In this document: in pieces, positions 26,392 through 35,375 of the stretch
Numbering within the stretch: the stretch's first letter is position 1
Layout of the letters: the number at the start of each line of letters is the position of its first letter
Source: Taibaiella sp.
GTDB taxonomy: Bacteria > Bacteroidota > Bacteroidia > Chitinophagales > Chitinophagaceae
Assembly (NCBI GenBank): GCA_019638495.1
Contig: JAHBTQ010000003.1
Location: forward strand, 248,001 to 312,000
Reading direction: 5' to 3'
DNA length: 64,000 bases
Notes under the pieces: model-generated
Database searches by the model: none
Seen by the model: only the letters and a program-made list of their open reading frames with translations
What the model was told of the DNA's origin: nothing
Program-made: the position numbers and the translations under genes

Positions 26392-27201
26392 ATGTCAGTT
26401 TTTATTGCGTCGTTGAATTCGGGGAGTAACGGCAATTGCTATTATGTGGCAGACAGGCACGACGCTGTGCTGATAGATGCGGGGATTTCGTGCCGTGAAA
26501 CAGAGAAGAGAATGCGCCGGTTGGGCCTGAGCATGGATAAGGTACGAGCAATTTTTATCTCACATGAGCATATTGACCACATTAAAGGTGCGGAGGTGCT
26601 TTCCAAGCGCTACTCGCTTCCCGTATACATTACTGCAGCAACCCTGGGAAACTGCTACATGAAGACGTCCATTGACGATGTGCGGAGCTTTACAGCACAC
26701 GTTCCTGTCCGGTTTGGTAACATAGAGATAATAGCTTTCCCGAAACTGCACGATGCCGCCGACCCCCACAGTTTTGTAGTAGACGCTCACGGCGTCAGAA
26801 TAGGGGTATTTACAGATATCGGCGAGCCCTGCGAGCATGTTCGCAACTATTTCTCAGGTTGCCATGCCGCGTTTCTGGAAGCAAACTATGATGATGAGAT
26901 GCTTGAAAACGGACGCTATCCATACCATTTAAAGCGTCGCATAAAAAGCGAACACGGCCACATGTCAAACGCACAAGCTGTGGAGCTTTTCAGAACGTCA
27001 AGACCTGCGTTCATGACAAACTTACTCCTTGCCCACTTATCCAAAGACAACAATTCTCATGAAGTTGCTTTGGCTGCGTTTCAACCGCACGCTGCCAACG
27101 TGGCGGTGACTGTGGCGTCCCGTTTTGAAGAAACACCTTTGTTTGAAATTACCGTAGCAGAAACACGTCTTGCCAACGCTGTGCAGGCAGCGCTTTTTTA
27201 G
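26392..27201 (+). CDS. MBL-fold metallo-hydrolase, WalJ/YycJ-like
   Basis: 269 residues. The metallo-beta-lactamase motif HxHxDH is at His58, His60, Asp62 and His63 (FISHEHIDHIKG); further ligands are in FTDIGEP and HGHMSNAQA. The N-terminus ASLNSGSNGNCYYV is characteristic of the WalJ/YycJ group, thought to act as a 5'-3' DNA exonuclease or a cell-wall-signalling hydrolase. The gene is cytoplasmic. It ends with four bases of overlap into the convergent ytxJ gene, the stops sharing TTAG. Exact substrate is unknown; the family call is strong. Confidence 0.9.
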   Translation: MSVFIASLNSGSNGNCYYVADRHDAVLIDAGISCRETEKRMRRLGLSMDKVRAIFISHEHIDHIKGAEVLSKRYSLPVYITAATLGNCYMKTSIDDVRSFTAHVPVRFGNIEIIAFPKLHDAADPHSFVVDAHGVRIGVFTDIGEPCEHVRNYFSGCHAAFLEANYDDEMLENGRYPYHLKRRIKSEHGHMSNAQAVELFRTSRPAFMTNLLLAHLSKDNNSHEVALAAFQPHAANVAVTVASRFEETPLFEITVAETRLANAVQAALF

Positions 27202-27539
27202 GCCATCGCTAAGCGAACCTCGTTTGCTATTTCATCGGTCATTATGCCGTTATGGCTCTCCTCGTAGATGCACTCACCATTCTTTATCAGTAGTACCTGC
27301 GGAGACTCGTGGTGAACTGAAAAATCCTCCGCAATCTTATTCGACAGGTTTCTGAAACGAAGCAGGTCGAGGTAGAAGTAGTCTGCAGCGCCATCTGGCT
27401 CCATCTTATCAAGCCTGTTTTTTGCCATGATGCTTAAAGAGCATCGGGTACTGTGTTTAAAAACCACCACAGGTTTTACGTTGCTTGTTTCTTTTATTTC
27501 AGCGAGTTGTTCTTCTGACGTCAATTCTATCCAATTCAT
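27198..27539 (-). CDS. ytxJ: Bacillithiol system redox-active protein YtxJ
   Basis: 113 residues with a thioredoxin-like fold. A single Cys in the active-site position, Cys33 (FKHSTRCSLSIMAKN), fits a monothiol bacilliredoxin-type enzyme that reduces bacillithiol mixed disulfides. The cis-Pro equivalent is in HHESPQVLLIKNG. Bacillithiol is made by many Bacteroidota. It overlaps the WalJ gene tail to tail by four bases and has a promoter box on its own strand at 27559-27566. No other bacillithiol genes are in the window. Confidence 0.88.
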   Translation of the reverse strand: MNWIELTSEEQLAEIKETSNVKPVVVFKHSTRCSLSIMAKNRLDKMEPDGAADYFYLDLLRFRNLSNKIAEDFSVHHESPQVLLIKNGECIYEESHNGIMTDEIANEVRLAMA

Positions 27540-27558
27540 TATCGTCTTTGTCTTTACG

Positions 27559-27566
27559 CAAAGGTA
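27559..27566 (-). promoter_or_regulatory. Bacteroidota -7 promoter box on the minus strand (TACCTTTG) for ytxJ
   Basis: Exact TAnnTTTG read on the minus strand, 19 bases upstream of the ytxJ ATG. It lies in the 173-base gap shared with the divergent lipoprotein gene. Confidence 0.5.
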
Positions 27567-27644
27567 GTGTTAAGCAGTCATTTAGTTTCGTTAAAATGAA
27601 TATATATGATACTAAAACAAATGGAAAATACTACAAAAGTAGTA

Positions 27645-27675
27645 TTGTAGGGGGTGGGTAGCGATTCTAAGTTTG
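27645..27675 (+). promoter_or_regulatory. Two-part Bacteroidota promoter (TTG - 20 bp - TAAGTTTG)
   Basis: TTG at 27645-27647, a 20-base spacer and an exact TAAGTTTG at 27668-27675, followed 37 bases later by the ATG at 27713. One of the strongest promoter matches in the window. Confidence 0.65.
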
Positions 27676-27712
27676 CATTAACAAATATGTGTTAACAAAA
27701 ACAAAAAGCAGC

Positions 27713-28474
27713 ATGAAAAAAATTCTATTATCATCGGTATTATTGCCTGTAATCGCGGCCTTTTTCCTACTCAATGGATGTAAGAAGAAAGAAGAAAACA
27801 AACCGGCAACACCCACCACGCCAACGTATACATGCGCCAGCTGCACCACAACTCCAGAGGCAAAGGCAGCAAACGATAATACCTCAAAGGGAATCTATAA
27901 AGGCATTATTATAGGCTCGTCAGGAACTATCAAGTTCGATCTGGCAAACAACGACTCTACGATAAAGGCTTACATGACCATTGATGGTACTGAAGTAACG
28001 CTCACTGCAACAGTGAAGTGGGTTAGTGGCGCTTCTTATGTTTCGGATTTTACAGGTACCATGGGTGGTTCTCCCGTTACCATCACGTTTTCCGTAAATC
28101 CGGACGGCACAAACCCTACGGTTACAGCGTCAAACATTCCTGGTCACCCGAATGCTACATTGGAAATCGCGAAGGAAACTTCGACGGGCCTGTTGAAGTG
28201 TTATGAGGGTACTTATACAAATGCTACTAAGGGTACTACTGGTACGTTCAATCTGGTACTGAGCACTTCGCTGAAGAAGTGGCAGGCGCGCTCTCGTGAA
28301 GATGGACAGACAGAAGCCGGCAAGGTGACGGGCACATTTGACAGCGATAAGTTCACGTTCGATCCGGGTACAGGTATTACCGGTGGGTCTACGCTTTCAG
28401 GCGACAACATAGTGGATGGTACCTGGAAGACGGACAAAGAAAACGGTACCTGGACAGGACATCGCACCCTGTAG
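27713..28474 (+). CDS. Surface lipoprotein with two beta-rich domains
   Basis: 253 residues from the ATG at 27713; an in-frame GTG eight codons earlier is less likely. Lipobox LLNGC (Cys23), followed by KKKEENKPATPTTP, a charged Pro/Thr linker like those of exported Bacteroidota lipoproteins. Then come two beta-rich domains of about 85-90 residues, the first starting at GIYKGIIIGSSGT and the second at CYEGTYTNATKGT. The second keeps a similar G-Y-T strand start and ends VDGTWKTDKENGTWTG. The function is unknown. A barrel protein follows after 53 bases, so the two may form one envelope unit. Confidence 0.7.
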   Translation: MKKILLSSVLLPVIAAFFLLNGCKKKEENKPATPTTPTYTCASCTTTPEAKAANDNTSKGIYKGIIIGSSGTIKFDLANNDSTIKAYMTIDGTEVTLTATVKWVSGASYVSDFTGTMGGSPVTITFSVNPDGTNPTVTASNIPGHPNATLEIAKETSTGLLKCYEGTYTNATKGTTGTFNLVLSTSLKKWQARSREDGQTEAGKVTGTFDSDKFTFDPGTGITGGSTLSGDNIVDGTWKTDKENGTWTGHRTL

Positions 28475-28527
28475 TGCAGAGATTCAACCCCTGACTTTTT
28501 CATTTCACCCAAATAAAAACAACACGT

Positions 28528-29979
28528 ATGAAGAAAGTAGTATTCTCGATGGCACTGCTCACAGCTTTGTCATACGGTGCAAAAGCACAAAGAATGATGG
28601 GTATCGCCACCAGTAACTGGAGTGGCACTACCAGCCTTGCTTTGAATCCGGCCAACCTGGGCGATAACCGGGCTAAGTTCGCGCTCGATTTGTTCGGTCT
28701 CAACTTTGGCATTGACAACAACCTGGGCCAGGTGGACGTTTCAAAGGCTACCTCAGGTACAAGTGGCGATGGCGGCCTCGGTGCAGGATTGCTCACGTTT
28801 TCCGGCAACGATAAGTTCAGCATTGTGATGCCGGCAGCCGATTTACGCCTGCCCGGTGCCATGTACACTATCGATAACAAGAATGCGGTAGCTATCTCCC
28901 TCAGGTTTCGGGCGTTCAATCAATTCAATGATTTTGACAAGACACTTTTTCAGAGTGTGATGGACCCAACGGCATCGGCAGCTACAGGTTACCACCTCGC
29001 CTCTTCCAACTTCAATTGGACGATGCATATGTGGAGCGAGATCAATTTGTCTTATAGCCGTGTTGTATACGAAGAAGGTGCACATTTTGTAAAAGCAGGT
29101 ATTACGCTCGGTAAAATGAACGGCGTGGGTTTTGTAGGCGTGGCAGGGCACAATCTGAATGCGAATTTTTATACCAATGACTCGCTGGTTGCCTCAAACA
29201 CAGATATCGAATTTGCGAGCAACATTGTTGACAGCGCGGGTGAACTGGCTGGCGGCCTCGGCGGAGTAAGTCTTTTTGGCAATAGCGGCAGTGGTGGCAG
29301 TGGCATCAGGGCCGATATAGGTGCGGTTTATGAATACCGCCCTGAGAAATATGACCCGAAAGACGGCAAGTCTAACAAGTATAAGGTGAGGGGCTCTTTC
29401 GCTATCACAGATATTGGCAAGATAAAGTATAAGTCTGCGATGGCACTTACTGCAAAGGGAAATGGTATGATGAGCGCCAGTGACCTTGCTGCGAATGCAC
29501 TGAACTACGGTAGCCTGAAGGACTATATGAACAATCGCGGTTTCTTCCTCGATACCGGTATGAAAGCCTATAAAGTAGGCATCCCTACTGCCATGGTGTT
29601 AGGTGTTGACTACTATGTTGCCTCTCATTTCTATGTCAACGCTACATGGATCAAAAACATGGCCAACAGGTCAAACATCGGTAACTCCTACTACGGGCAG
29701 CTTACCGTTACGCCAAGGTGGGACACTAAGATTTTCAGCTTTGCGCTGCCAGTTACCTATAGCGCTTTGTCAAAGGGAATCAAGACCGGTGTAGGGGTTC
29801 GCCTGGGAGGTCTGTATTTCGGCAGCGACGATATGATGCTGTTCCTTACCGGCAAAGGATATGGTGTGAACTTCTACATGGGGGCATATGTGCCTATCAA
29901 CAGGAAGTTTAAAGGCAGCAAGAGCAGCTCTGTTACAGACGGCGCTGGTCGCAGTGAAAGCACTGAAGAAAAGAAGTAA
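28528..29979 (+). CDS. DUF5723-family outer-membrane beta-barrel protein
   Basis: 483 residues. Signal peptide 1-20 (ends GAKAQR), then a beta-strand-rich protein with the DUF5723 opening SLALNPANLGDNRAKF and repeated aromatic-ended strands through VNATWIKNMANRSN, SFALPVTYSAL and GYGVNFYMGAYVPIN. The last 25 residues are a Ser/Lys-rich tail. DUF5723 proteins are PorP/SprF-like barrels of unknown role in Bacteroidota outer membranes. It follows a surface lipoprotein and is ended by a perfect terminator hairpin. Confidence 0.85.
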   Translation: MKKVVFSMALLTALSYGAKAQRMMGIATSNWSGTTSLALNPANLGDNRAKFALDLFGLNFGIDNNLGQVDVSKATSGTSGDGGLGAGLLTFSGNDKFSIVMPAADLRLPGAMYTIDNKNAVAISLRFRAFNQFNDFDKTLFQSVMDPTASAATGYHLASSNFNWTMHMWSEINLSYSRVVYEEGAHFVKAGITLGKMNGVGFVGVAGHNLNANFYTNDSLVASNTDIEFASNIVDSAGELAGGLGGVSLFGNSGSGGSGIRADIGAVYEYRPEKYDPKDGKSNKYKVRGSFAITDIGKIKYKSAMALTAKGNGMMSASDLAANALNYGSLKDYMNNRGFFLDTGMKAYKVGIPTAMVLGVDYYVASHFYVNATWIKNMANRSNIGNSYYGQLTVTPRWDTKIFSFALPVTYSALSKGIKTGVGVRLGGLYFGSDDMMLFLTGKGYGVNFYMGAYVPINRKFKGSKSSSVTDGAGRSESTEEKK

Positions 29980-30048
29980 TTGATAAGTACCCCAAAATAC
30001 AGAGCGCTTAGATGCAGCCTCTGCCGGGCAGCCGGATAGCATCATTGA

Positions 30049-30078
30049 GAAGCGGGAGCAATTGCTCCCGCTTCTTTT
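30049..30078. terminator. Perfect 26-base palindromic terminator
   Basis: GAAGCGGGAGCAA pairs with TTGCTCCCGCTTC without mismatch and is followed by TTTT on the + strand. It sits between convergent genes and can serve both. Confidence 0.85.
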
Positions 30079-30089
30079 ATATATCGATA

Positions 30090-30605
30090 TTAATGTTCGA
30101 AAATTATCATGACAATCGTAAAGCCGCCAACATCTTTGCTATACATGGCTTCAACAGTCACGTGGGGAGGTAGCTCCGATACCTTAAGGTTTTCGGGTAT
30201 GTCCTTCATAAACACGATCTTCTTAAGATCGCTAAGGCCGGCTGTGAAGTTCGGTTGGTAGCTGATTTTGTAACCCAGTGGGGCCAGGCAATCCGTAAGC
30301 ATGTCACGGTATTTTGTATAGACCGGTTCCAGTTTGTCTTTGTCAGTGGTTTGTAATAGCCCCGCCTCGTAGAATAGGCCCATTGACTTAACTACCCGGC
30401 ACGCTTTTGCCCCGGGTATTTTTAGTGTAGCAGGCCACATCATAGCGTTCTGGTTCGATTCGAACACCCGGGCGTGTATGTGGGTGAACCCATTAGGCGC
30501 ATCGTTGAGCACAGCCTTCACCGCGTCACAGAAGTTGCCCTCCTGTGCGTTGACGGTTGTGGCAATACATAAGGCAGCCGCGAAAGGCAAAAGCAAGCGT
30601 TTCAT
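30090..30605 (-). CDS. Secreted protein of unknown function, 171 aa
   Basis: The ATG at 30605 begins a signal peptide (MKRLLLPFAAALCIATTVNAQE); an in-frame TTG three codons before it is less likely. The mature part has three Cys (FCDAVKAVL, KACRVVK, LTDCLAPLG) and segments NGFTHIHARVF, LGYKISYQPNF and PPHVTVEAMYS. No family is recognised. The small alpha/beta pattern with strand MIIFEH at the end suggests a compact periplasmic domain. It is transcribed towards the DUF5723 gene and away from tadA. Confidence 0.65.
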   Translation of the reverse strand: MKRLLLPFAAALCIATTVNAQEGNFCDAVKAVLNDAPNGFTHIHARVFESNQNAMMWPATLKIPGAKACRVVKSMGLFYEAGLLQTTDKDKLEPVYTKYRDMLTDCLAPLGYKISYQPNFTAGLSDLKKIVFMKDIPENLKVSELPPHVTVEAMYSKDVGGFTIVMIIFEH

Positions 30606-30695
30606 GAGGTGCAATATAGGAGAATTCGTGCTAAGAGGCTGTGAAAGACAAGTGCTACATTACCACGTTATTCGTTTCTTTGCACCGCTATATCT

Positions 30696-31136
30696 ATGTT
30701 CGACGATGAATATTTCATGAGGCAGGCCCTTCGCGAGGCGCAACTGGCTTTTGATGCCGATGAGGTGCCGGTGGGCGCTGTGGTGGTGTGGGATGGCAAG
30801 ATCATTTCCAGGGGCCACAATCAGGTTGAGCGTTTGAATGATGCAACTGCTCATGCCGAGATGATAGCACTTACAGCAGCATTCAATGGCCTGGGGAGCA
30901 AATATCTGCCAGAAGCGACGCTTTACGTCACGGTGGAGCCGTGCCTTATGTGCTGTGGCGCGCTGTATTGGTCAAAAGTGGGCCGAATCGTTTTCGGTGC
31001 GGCTGATCTAAAGAACGGATACAAGAAGACGACAGCCGAGAATTGGCCTTTTCATCCAAAAGCAGAACTGAAGCAGGGTGTGCTGGCCGATGAGTGTGCA
31101 CAACTAATGAAAGATTTCTTCGCATCGAAGAGGTAG
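30696..31136 (+). CDS. tadA: tRNA(adenosine-34) deaminase TadA-type nucleoside deaminase
   Basis: 146 residues. Zinc-dependent deaminase that makes inosine at the wobble position of tRNA-Arg(ACG). Zinc ligands and catalytic Glu are visible: His53-Ala-Glu55 (ATAHAEMIAL) and Cys83/Cys86 (VEPCLMCCGAL). The following FGAADLKNGYKK is typical of the group. A near-match -7 box TTTCTTTG (30675-30682) precedes the ATG. It ends six bases before the convergent gldD stop. Guanine deaminase or another cytidine-deaminase-like role cannot be fully excluded. Confidence 0.87.
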   Translation: MFDDEYFMRQALREAQLAFDADEVPVGAVVVWDGKIISRGHNQVERLNDATAHAEMIALTAAFNGLGSKYLPEATLYVTVEPCLMCCGALYWSKVGRIVFGAADLKNGYKKTTAENWPFHPKAELKQGVLADECAQLMKDFFASKR

Positions 31137-31142
31137 GCATTG

Positions 31143-31736
31143 TTACTTCCACCTTAGCGTCATCAGCATATGCTTCAGATCCTGCACCATAAAGTCTGTT
31201 ACGGGTTGCAGCGAATCAGCATTAGGCGTCACATCAAAGTACAGGGAGCCACGCAGGAAGTTTTTGGTAGTGTCGGTCGCCGCAAATTGGTATCGGGATG
31301 CTGAGTTGCCGCCCACGGTGTACAGTATGCATTGTACGCCTGCTGCGTTTGTCGTTGACTTGGTGTCTATATAGTCTGCCTTTTCATGGTGAAAATAAGA
31401 CAGGCCCCAGGCATCGCTCATAAGTTGCAAAAACGGCTGGTCCCTGGTTATCTCTTTGTATGTGATGTTTATGATCCCGCCCATACCTGGTACATATATG
31501 TTTATCCAGTAGCGGTTGTCCTGTTTTTCTTTCGAAAATAGGGTGTCTTGTTCCACTACGCTACCCGCCGGAATTTCGAAGGAATAGGGAAAGCCATCCT
31601 TGTTGAATAAGTCATATTTATGGGTGGCCGGAGTGTCTATGCGAAAGTAGCCCGTCGGCTTCGGGCTGGGTACGTCAGGCCGGCACGATGCAAAAGATAC
31701 CAGGGCGATAGCGACAGCAAGTAGATTGCGGAACAT
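31143..31736 (-). CDS. gldD: Gliding motility lipoprotein GldD
   Basis: 197 residues from the ATG at 31736. Lipobox SFASC (Cys18). The mature protein matches GldD throughout: PKPTGYFRIDTP, YDLFNKDGFPYSFEIP, YWINIYVPGMGGIINITYKEI, and the C-terminal FLRGSLYFDVTPNADSLQPV...LMTLRWK. GldD is an outer-membrane lipoprotein needed for gliding and T9SS function in Flavobacterium, and it also occurs in non-gliding relatives. The start is supported by TATCTTTA five bases upstream; a start at 31763 would also preserve the lipobox. It is isolated from other gld genes here. Confidence 0.93.
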   Translation of the reverse strand: MFRNLLAVAIALVSFASCRPDVPSPKPTGYFRIDTPATHKYDLFNKDGFPYSFEIPAGSVVEQDTLFSKEKQDNRYWINIYVPGMGGIINITYKEITRDQPFLQLMSDAWGLSYFHHEKADYIDTKSTTNAAGVQCILYTVGGNSASRYQFAATDTTKNFLRGSLYFDVTPNADSLQPVTDFMVQDLKHMLMTLRWK

Positions 31737-31741
31737 GGCGG

Positions 31742-31749
31742 TAAAGATA
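31742..31749 (-). promoter_or_regulatory. -7 promoter box on the minus strand (TATCTTTA) for gldD
   Basis: One mismatch to TAnnTTTG, five bases upstream of the ATG at 31736. The spacing again suggests a leaderless transcript. Confidence 0.4.
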
Positions 31750-31830
31750 AAGCAATGTTTCATGGCAGCGAAAGTGTAAAGTGTGGATATATAGGTAAAT
31801 ACTTCCTGTGTCAATCCGTCAAAATTGGAG

Positions 31831-31838
31831 TAATTTTG
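31831..31838 (+). promoter_or_regulatory. Bacteroidota -7 promoter box (TAATTTTG)
   Basis: Exact TAnnTTTG 30 bases before the ATG at 31869 of the DUF3467 gene, probably also serving guaA downstream. Confidence 0.5.
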
Positions 31839-31868
31839 CAACCTCTGATAAACCAAAAAAATAGAAAA

Positions 31869-32183
31869 ATGAGCGAACAACAAGCCCCTGAGCAGCAACT
31901 GAATATCGAACTGTCAGAAGAAATGGCGGATGGTGAATATGCCAACCTTGCCATCATTACCCATTCTTTCGCAGAGTTTGTAATAGACTTTGTGAACGTA
32001 ATGCCGAATGTGCCAAAGGCCAAGGTGAAGTCACGTATAGTTATGACACCGCAACATGCAAAGCGTTTAATGCGTGCACTGATTGATAATGTGAAGCGTT
32101 TCGAAGCACAGCATGGTAATATTAAGGACCAGGAAACTCCTGCTATGCCATTCAATTTTGGCGCTCCACAGGGCCAGGCATAA
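31869..32183 (+). CDS. DUF3467-family protein
   Basis: 104 residues. Matches DUF3467: QQLNIELSEEMADGEYANLA, then FAEFVIDFVNVMPNVPKAKVKSRI and MTPQHAKRLMRALIDNVKRFE. These are small cytoplasmic proteins of unknown function found throughout Bacteroidota. An in-frame codon far upstream is not used, because the family N-terminus and the promoter box at 31831 both fit 31869. It precedes guaA by 45 bases on the same strand. Confidence 0.85.
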   Translation: MSEQQAPEQQLNIELSEEMADGEYANLAIITHSFAEFVIDFVNVMPNVPKAKVKSRIVMTPQHAKRLMRALIDNVKRFEAQHGNIKDQETPAMPFNFGAPQGQA

Positions 32184-32228
32184 GATCTAAATAATAATTT
32201 GAATATCCCGGCAATGCCGGTGTAATAA

Positions 32229-33773
32229 ATGGGAATGAACGACAAAATACTGATCCTCGATTTCGGTTCGCAGTTTACACAGCTTATAGCCCGCAGGGTG
32301 AGGGAGCTTAATGTTTACTGCGAGATACAGCCATGCACAAAACCTGTGGTTTATGACGAAAGTCTTAAAGGAATTATCCTTTCCGGCAGTCCGTTTTCTG
32401 TAAACGATCCACAGGCACCGTCGCCTGATATTGCTGCAATGGCCGCAAAACTGCCATTGCTGGCTATCTGTTATGGCGCACAGTTGCTGGCAAAGCAATC
32501 CGGAGGAGAGGTGGGTAAGTCAAGTCATAGAGAATATGGCCGTGCACATCTGCAGGACGTTGTTCATGACCCTTTGTTTGCTACTATCTCTTCGGGTTCT
32601 CAGGTATGGATGAGCCATAGCGATACCATAAAGCACTTGCCTGAAGGTTTTAAAGTAATTGCCCGTTCAGAGGCTATTCCGGTTGCAGCGTATAAAGCAA
32701 GTGAATCGTATGCGCCGAATCCGGTTTATGCTATCCAGTTTCATCCGGAGGTTACACACTCTACCGATGGCGGGCAGTTGCTTAAGAACTTCATTGTTGA
32801 CATTTGTGGGGTTCAGCAAGACTGGACGCCTTCGGCTTTTATTTCCGAAACGGTAGAACGTATTCGCCAGCAGGTAGGAGATAAAAAGGTTGTGATGGCG
32901 CTTAGCGGCGGCGTAGACTCGACCGTAGCAGCCACACTCATTCACCGGGCCATAGGGGAAAATCTCTACTGCATATTTGTGGATAATGGTTTGCTTCGTA
33001 AGGATGAGTTCGAACAAGTGCTGGATGGGTACAAGCACCTGGGTCTAAACACCCGGGGCATTGACGCAAAGCATCGCTTCTATACGGAGCTTGCCGGCGT
33101 ATCAGACCCCGAAAAGAAGCGTAAGATTATTGGCAAGGGGTTCATAGATGTGTTCAACGAAGAGGCGCAGAAACTAAAAGATGTTAGTTTCCTGGGCCAG
33201 GGTACTATCTATCCCGATGTCATAGAATCTATGTCGGTTCATGGGCCGTCGGCTACCATCAAGTCGCATCATAATGTGGGAGGTCTCCCTGAAAAGATGC
33301 ACCTGCAGCTGGTAGAGCCTTTGCGCATGCTGTTTAAAGATGAGGTGAGGCGTGTAGGTCGTGAGCTGGGTATCGATGAATTGTTTATCGGTCGTCATCC
33401 GTTCCCGGGTCCTGGTCTTGGTATTCGCATTCTTGGTGCTATTTCAGAAGACAAGGTGAAGATGCTGCAGGAGGCAGACGCCATCTATATTCAGCACTTA
33501 CGTGATAGTGGCATGTATAAGGAGGTGTGGCAGGCCGGTGCCATTCTATTGCCGGTCCAAAGTGTTGGTGTAATGGGCGATGAGCGCACCTATGAATTTA
33601 CATGCGCACTCCGCGCTGTAACCAGCGTAGACGGAATGACTGCCGACTGGGCGCACCTTCCTTATGATTTGTTGGCACGCATATCAAACGATATCATCAA
33701 TAAGGTTAAGGGCATAAACCGGGTGGTTTATGACATCAGCAGTAAGCCGCCGGCAACCATAGAGTGGGAATAG
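32229..33773 (+). CDS. guaA: GMP synthase (glutamine-hydrolysing)
   Basis: Converts XMP to GMP using glutamine nitrogen. 514 residues. The class I amidotransferase domain (about 1-190) has Cys81 ([10 protein letters not shown]) and the catalytic His/Glu in FHPEVTHS. The ATP pyrophosphatase domain has the PP-loop [12 protein letters not shown] (about 218-229) followed by [12 protein letters not shown]. The C-terminal dimerisation part ends [12 protein letters not shown]. An alternative ATG two codons later is equally possible. The gene abuts the convergent kinase gene with no gap (TAGCTA). Confidence 0.97.
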   Translation: MGMNDKILILDFGSQFTQLIARRVRELNVYCEIQPCTKPVVYDESLKGIILSGSPFSVNDPQAPSPDIAAMAAKLPLLAICYGAQLLAKQSGGEVGKSSHREYGRAHLQDVVHDPLFATISSGSQVWMSHSDTIKHLPEGFKVIARSEAIPVAAYKASESYAPNPVYAIQFHPEVTHSTDGGQLLKNFIVDICGVQQDWTPSAFISETVERIRQQVGDKKVVMALSGGVDSTVAATLIHRAIGENLYCIFVDNGLLRKDEFEQVLDGYKHLGLNTRGIDAKHRFYTELAGVSDPEKKRKIIGKGFIDVFNEEAQKLKDVSFLGQGTIYPDVIESMSVHGPSATIKSHHNVGGLPEKMHLQLVEPLRMLFKDEVRRVGRELGIDELFIGRHPFPGPGLGIRILGAISEDKVKMLQEADAIYIQHLRDSGMYKEVWQAGAILLPVQSVGVMGDERTYEFTCALRAVTSVDGMTADWAHLPYDLLARISNDIINKVKGINRVVYDISSKPPATIEWE

Positions 33774-35162
33774 CTATCCTTTTCCTTTAGGCAGGATTAA
33801 TTTAAAGATCGTACCCTCACCCAGGGTGCTTTCTGCTGTTATGTCCCCACCCATCGCGTTTACCTGGTACTTCGTTATAAATAGCCCTAGCCCGCGCGCA
33901 TCGGCATTGCCATTGAAGGTTTGGTACATGCCAAACAGCTTACCTCCGTTTGCCTGGAGGTTTATGCCCGTACCATTGTCTTGTACGTAGATCAAAAGTG
34001 ATTTTTCTGTTTCTGAAACGTCAATCGTTATTACAGGAGGCCGGCCTTTGAATCGATACTTTATCGCGTTGGATATCAGGTTTAGCATTATACTCTCCAT
34101 GTAGGCCGGGTTGAAATTTATTTGGAGGTCGGCTGGTACATTGTTGATCACCTTGCCATAATGCATACTGATCTCGTGCCAAAGAATGTCTACGCACTTC
34201 TCTACGTACAGCCGTGGCCGTATATCTTCTTTCAGTGATTCAGAGGTTGCGTTTTCAGAGATTATTTTTTCAAGGTTGTCAATCGTGTCCGAAAACCGCA
34301 GTGATGCGTTTTTTATGTCGCTTATCACTTCTGCCCGTTCTGCTTCCGTTTCACTTTCAGAATACAGATATGCCCCTGTAAGCATACTGGCGGCATACGA
34401 TCTGATATTATGAGAAACGATGTAGGCAAAGTTGCGCAGACGTTGATTCTGGTTTTCAATAATATCTACTGATTTGCGGATGTTTGCTTCTGACTCTTTT
34501 ATCCGTCTGAGATAGGTGCCAATATAAAGCGCAATGATGGCGACGAACACGGAACCTAAAATAATATCGGCAAGCAGAAGAAGACTTTTGAGTCGTCTTG
34601 CAAGCTGGTTTAGATTTTCGGAAAAGAGCGCTTCTTTTTCAGACAGCTCTGCTGACGTCGCTGATAGGTTATAGATTAGACTGGCCGTTTGGTCAGCGGA
34701 GAGTTCAGTATTATCATCTGCCGCACGGTGAATTTCAAGTAGGCGTTCCAGTATTGTATCCGCCGACGTCCATGCCCGTAGTGCTTCATCTGCCAGGTTG
34801 TAGCGAAACACCTTATCAAAGGCCCAGATCATATCCTCAACATCTTTCGGGTTGTTTTTGCCTTCTATGAAGTACTTTTTGATAGTATCTTCAGAGTATC
34901 CGTTCATGAGTGCGGTCCGGGCAATATTATCGCTGACGGGGACGTCAATCGCATCTCTGAATAAGTGGTCATATTCTGCCTGCCTGGTCTGTATATACGC
35001 CAAAAGGTACAATGTAGCGTCCTTCTCGCCTTTTGAGTACATCGACTCCCCGGTCATCGCTGCACGCAAACCAGACAAAGTCTTCAGTGTGTAGAAGTTT
35101 ACGCTGCCAGCGATACTAACTAGTATCAATATGTAAATAATTAATGCACTCTTGTTCCTCAT
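33774..35162 (-). CDS. Membrane sensor histidine kinase, orphan
   Basis: 462 residues. TM1 (about 6-26), a periplasmic helical sensor (about 30-190), TM2 (about 193-217), then a short coiled coil and the kinase core. The phosphoacceptor is His251 (YIVSHNIRSYAASM). The ATP-binding domain has the N box NLISNAIKYRFKG, the G1 box VQDNGTGINL, and G2 ARGLGLFITKYQV with MGGDITAES after it. No response regulator is adjacent, so it is an orphan kinase. The periplasmic part has no recognised ligand motif. It ends flush against guaA. Confidence 0.9.
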   Translation of the reverse strand: MRNKSALIIYILILVSIAGSVNFYTLKTLSGLRAAMTGESMYSKGEKDATLYLLAYIQTRQAEYDHLFRDAIDVPVSDNIARTALMNGYSEDTIKKYFIEGKNNPKDVEDMIWAFDKVFRYNLADEALRAWTSADTILERLLEIHRAADDNTELSADQTASLIYNLSATSAELSEKEALFSENLNQLARRLKSLLLLADIILGSVFVAIIALYIGTYLRRIKESEANIRKSVDIIENQNQRLRNFAYIVSHNIRSYAASMLTGAYLYSESETEAERAEVISDIKNASLRFSDTIDNLEKIISENATSESLKEDIRPRLYVEKCVDILWHEISMHYGKVINNVPADLQINFNPAYMESIMLNLISNAIKYRFKGRPPVITIDVSETEKSLLIYVQDNGTGINLQANGGKLFGMYQTFNGNADARGLGLFITKYQVNAMGGDITAESTLGEGTIFKLILPKGKG

Positions 35163-35324
35163 ACGGAATAGCTTAAAGATACGTTTGCGCGGGACATTTA
35201 GTTTTGTATATTTTCTAATTTGTTTTCATTATTCACACTTTGCCAGGCCATTTTTGCAAGCATCAGTGCTCACGCAACACCTGATTTGTGGATAAGTCAG
35301 ATGGAGTGTTAGAAGGGATATAGA

Positions 35325-35332
35325 TATTTTTG
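35325..35332 (+). promoter_or_regulatory. Bacteroidota -7 promoter box (TATTTTTG) for parC
   Basis: Exact TAnnTTTG 43 bases before the ATG at 35376, in the 213-base gap shared with the divergent histidine kinase. Confidence 0.55.
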
Positions 35333-35375
35333 CGTTTAGCGCCTTTCGGTTGTCAACGCCGACGGTCTTTTGTAT